In this document: positions 3,955 through 5,968 of the stretch, one piece after another
Layout: each line of letters opens with the position of its first letter
Numbering within the stretch: the stretch's first letter is position 1
Source: Ruminococcus sp. UBA4383
GTDB taxonomy: Bacteria; Bacillota; Clostridia; Oscillospirales; Ruminococcaceae
Direction: 5' to 3'
Assembly (NCBI GenBank): GCA_002389995.1
Contig: DGRR01000066.1
Coordinates: 1 to 5,968 of the forward strand
Length of the DNA stretch: 5,968 nucleotides
The notes under the pieces: generated by a model
Seen by the model: only the letters and a program-made list of their open reading frames with translations
Told to the model about the DNA's origin: nothing
Database searches by the model: none
Translations under genes and position numbers: made by a program

Positions 3955-5968
3955 TTATTTAACAGGCAGGGAATCAATAACTCCTGCATCATATTGCTGG
4001 ATAGCAGCGGCATCTTTGCCTGTAACGCCTGCAACACCGTCACAGTCCGCATTGATTTTTGCCTGTTCTGTGAGGGAATATTTATTTGAATTTGCGAGAT
4101 ATTGCAGGATAGCAACTGCATCTGATATGCTTACTTTGCCGTCATTGTTTGCATCGCCTGCCGATATTTTTGTTATATCAACATCAGTTTCATAACTGCC
4201 GTTATTATCCGTATCCACAGCAATTCCTATGGTATTTTCATTTATTTCATAAATCAGAACGCTGTTATATTCGGTGGAAAAATTACAGCCTGGGCTTGCA
4301 TTGTCGCTCTGGGCATAAACACTTATATTTTTAAGGTTGTCGCTGTTTAAAATATATCCGTTTTCAGCTTTTTTCAGATTGACTTCTTTTCCTGTACCCG
4401 AAACTGATATATCATACCAGTCAGTAGGTGCATAGCCGTCATTTGATATAATATCGAGGTTATATGATGAATTTTCGCCGCCTGCTTCAACATAGCCTGA
4501 CGGGTCGAATACAACTTTGTCGGCGTTTTCAAAATTAACGCTTATAAGGTCGTTTTGATATCTCATTGACATATCAATATTTTCTTTCTGGTCAAGGTTC
4601 ATTATACAGCCCTTTGAAGAATCGCCTATTGCGAATTTAATATCAGACTGTGCAGAACTGTCCATAAATGACGAGAACATTTTTATATCATCTTCTGAGC
4701 CTGAATTTATAGCGTATGAACCGTTGCTGTTCATATTGATTTTTCTCAGTGAGAAATCAGATGCAATAGCCTTTGAACTTAATATGGAAATGTATTCCTT
4801 AATTGATTTTTTGTTGCTGCCGTCAAGAAAACCGTGATAATTTATGATATTAATATCATCTGTTGTAAGTCCCATAGTTGCACCTGTGGCGGTATCAGCC
4901 GAGTAGGCGGGAATAAACCATGAATTATTTGATGTATTTATATACATACAATAATTGTCATTGAAATTGACTGCATTGTTATCGTAGGTTATAATTTTTA
5001 CATTGTATGGCTTTTTGTTTTTTACGAAACTGCCGTACTCTATATCATAAGCAACAACAGCATGACCATAACTGCCGTAATCATCTTCCCAGAAGAATGT
5101 CAGAAGTGTAGGAGAGTCATCTTCGAGCTGTTCCAGAAGCTTGGTGATTTTCTGATTTTCGGTCATATAGTATAAAGCATTTGCTATATACTGGTAAACT
5201 TCATCTGTAACCTGAAGGGCATAGTAATAGTTTATAAGTGATTTTATTTTATTATCGGGAGGACCCTGTATATCACTGAGAAAGTTTGCATTTTTCTGAT
5301 ATTGTTCAGGTTCAAGTATACCATAGCATGAAAGTATTGAGGTAGAAGCCATACCGTAGCATGAACCGCCCCAGTTCTTGCCGAGTATGCGTTTCAAATC
5401 TTTCTGTTCAGTTCTTGACATACCGTTAAGGAGAGTCTGAAGATATGATTGTTCAATATAATAACTGCTTCCGAAATTTCTTGATGAATTTGAGAATTTC
5501 CAGTTATTGATGCTGTCAACGAATAAATTTTCTGATTCGGAAGGAATTTCCGTTGTTGTGACAGTAGAAGTTTCCGTTGCAGAAGTTGTGGTGTGAGTTG
5601 TAGTAGTAGTTGTGGTTGTTGTATGAGTGGTAACTGTTGTTGAAGCGGAAGATGTAACAGTTTCGGGCTGTGCCTTTTCAACAGCGATATATCCGTCAAA
5701 ACCTGTTCCGCCTATGTATTTGTCATCAGCAGGATACGGATTGTCATATTCCGTATTATATATACCCCTTGTGAAAAGAAATGCTCCCATTGCATCATTG
5801 GTATAATCTTTATTTCTGAACATATCATGGGAAACATTGTATTCTTTATAGATAATATCAATCGGGAAAACCTCACCGCCTTCAAGGTTTTCGGGAAGCC
5901 TGAAAGTAAATGTCATGAACTGTCCGTCATGACCGTTATTATCAACATCTGATGCTGTAAGAAATACA
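3955..5968 (-). CDS. Dockerin-bearing papain-like cysteine peptidase, 5' part outside the window
   Basis: The frame is open to the window edge and reads sensibly upstream of Met 5916 (TASDVDNNGHDGQFMTF), so that Met is not the start. 670 residues are visible, numbered from the first full codon at the edge. Residues 1-98 look like the end of a cohesin-like or other beta-sandwich module. About 99-146 is a Thr-rich linker. About 150-370 resembles a papain-fold peptidase: Cys203 in WGGSCYGM, His302 in SYGHAVVAY, Asp329-Asn331 in TYDNN. A beta-rich region of unknown role follows. The end is a type I dockerin: first calcium loop D605, N607, D609, S613, D616, and second loop from N639 (NADCDG) with two extra residues before its last Asp. 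The dockerin binds a cohesin, so this is probably an extracellular, cellulosome-attached peptidase or peptidase-like protein. The signal peptide must lie outside the window. The peptidase call rests on motif spacing only. Confidence 0.85.
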   Translation of the reverse strand, partial: VFLTASDVDNNGHDGQFMTFTFRLPENLEGGEVFPIDIIYKEYNVSHDMFRNKDYTNDAMGAFLFTRGIYNTEYDNPYPADDKYIGGTGFDGYIAVEKAQPETVTSSASTTVTTHTTTTTTTTTHTTTSATETSTVTTTEIPSESENLFVDSINNWKFSNSSRNFGSSYYIEQSYLQTLLNGMSRTEQKDLKRILGKNWGGSCYGMASTSILSCYGILEPEQYQKNANFLSDIQGPPDNKIKSLINYYYALQVTDEVYQYIANALYYMTENQKITKLLEQLEDDSPTLLTFFWEDDYGSYGHAVVAYDIEYGSFVKNKKPYNVKIITYDNNAVNFNDNYCMYINTSNNSWFIPAYSADTATGATMGLTTDDINIINYHGFLDGSNKKSIKEYISILSSKAIASDFSLRKINMNSNGSYAINSGSEDDIKMFSSFMDSSAQSDIKFAIGDSSKGCIMNLDQKENIDMSMRYQNDLISVNFENADKVVFDPSGYVEAGGENSSYNLDIISNDGYAPTDWYDISVSGTGKEVNLKKAENGYILNSDNLKNISVYAQSDNASPGCNFSTEYNSVLIYEINENTIGIAVDTDNNGSYETDVDITKISAGDANNDGKVSISDAVAILQYLANSNKYSLTEQAKINADCDGVAGVTGKDAAAIQQYDAGVIDSLPVK

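Noticed and set aside
3872..4334. Plus-strand open frames opposite the dockerin end
   Set aside because: They are antisense to the calcium-binding repeats of the dockerin, which are unmistakable on the minus strand.
5560..5660. Tandem-like GTT/GTA repeats considered as a CRISPR or microsatellite
   Set aside because: They code in frame for the Thr-rich linker and have no repeat-spacer structure.
5394..5699. 101-codon Leu/Gln-rich minus frame inside the dockerin gene
   Set aside because: It is a frame shadow of the Thr-rich linker; the low-complexity ACA/ACT codons read as Gln, Leu and Pro when shifted.
5914..5916. ATG as start of the dockerin protein
   Set aside because: The frame continues upstream to the window edge with beta-sandwich-like sequence, there is no signal peptide after this Met, and no ribosome binding site precedes it.

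Overview
The window looks like chromosomal DNA of an AT-rich, fibre-degrading gut or rumen Firmicute, most likely Ruminococcus or a close relative. The main reason is the minus-strand gene on the right, whose product ends in a two-repeat type I dockerin and carries a Thr-rich linker in the style of Ruminococcus cellulosomal proteins. Codon choice is AT-rich, ribosome binding sites are AGGAGG-like, and the standard code fits.

Left part (1-218): no gene. It holds several inverted repeats and leads into a plus-strand gene cluster with no clear promoter. Cluster (219-3240, plus strand): (i) a 169-codon frame of unknown function with a poor TTG start right after an in-frame stop, probably the 3' end of a longer gene; (ii) a very short gene with a good ribosome binding site, apparently broken by a one-base loss in an A run; (iii) an intact 621-residue protein that joins a degenerate N-terminal AAA-like domain to an active-looking ClpB/ClpC-type second AAA+ domain; (iv) a PP2C-type phosphatase overlapping it by ATGA, which stops before the last conserved catalytic motifs. 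The order and coupling suggest an ATP-driven remodelling machine controlled by Ser/Thr dephosphorylation. Broken or shortened partners on both sides of the intact ATPase suggest a decaying or re-sorted copy of a larger system.

Middle (3241-3954): a convergent 84-residue coiled-coil protein on the minus strand with a near-consensus promoter (TTGAAA, 17 bp, TATAAT) whose -35 lies in an inverted repeat. Behind the promoter is a 54-codon open stretch without a start codon that may be a gene remnant, then a strong terminator hairpin serving the gene on the right.

Right part (3955-5968, minus strand): the C-terminal 670 residues of a secreted dockerin protein, open at the window edge. In order it has the end of a cohesin-like or other beta-sandwich module, a Thr-rich linker, a papain-like cysteine peptidase domain with Cys, His and Asn/Asp candidates, a beta-rich region, and the dockerin. 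It is probably a cellulosome-attached peptidase, unrelated to the ATPase cluster.

The best candidate for something undescribed is the degenerate-AAA/ClpB-D2 fusion coupled to PP2C, with its small partners. All family calls come from reading motifs by eye; no database search was run.
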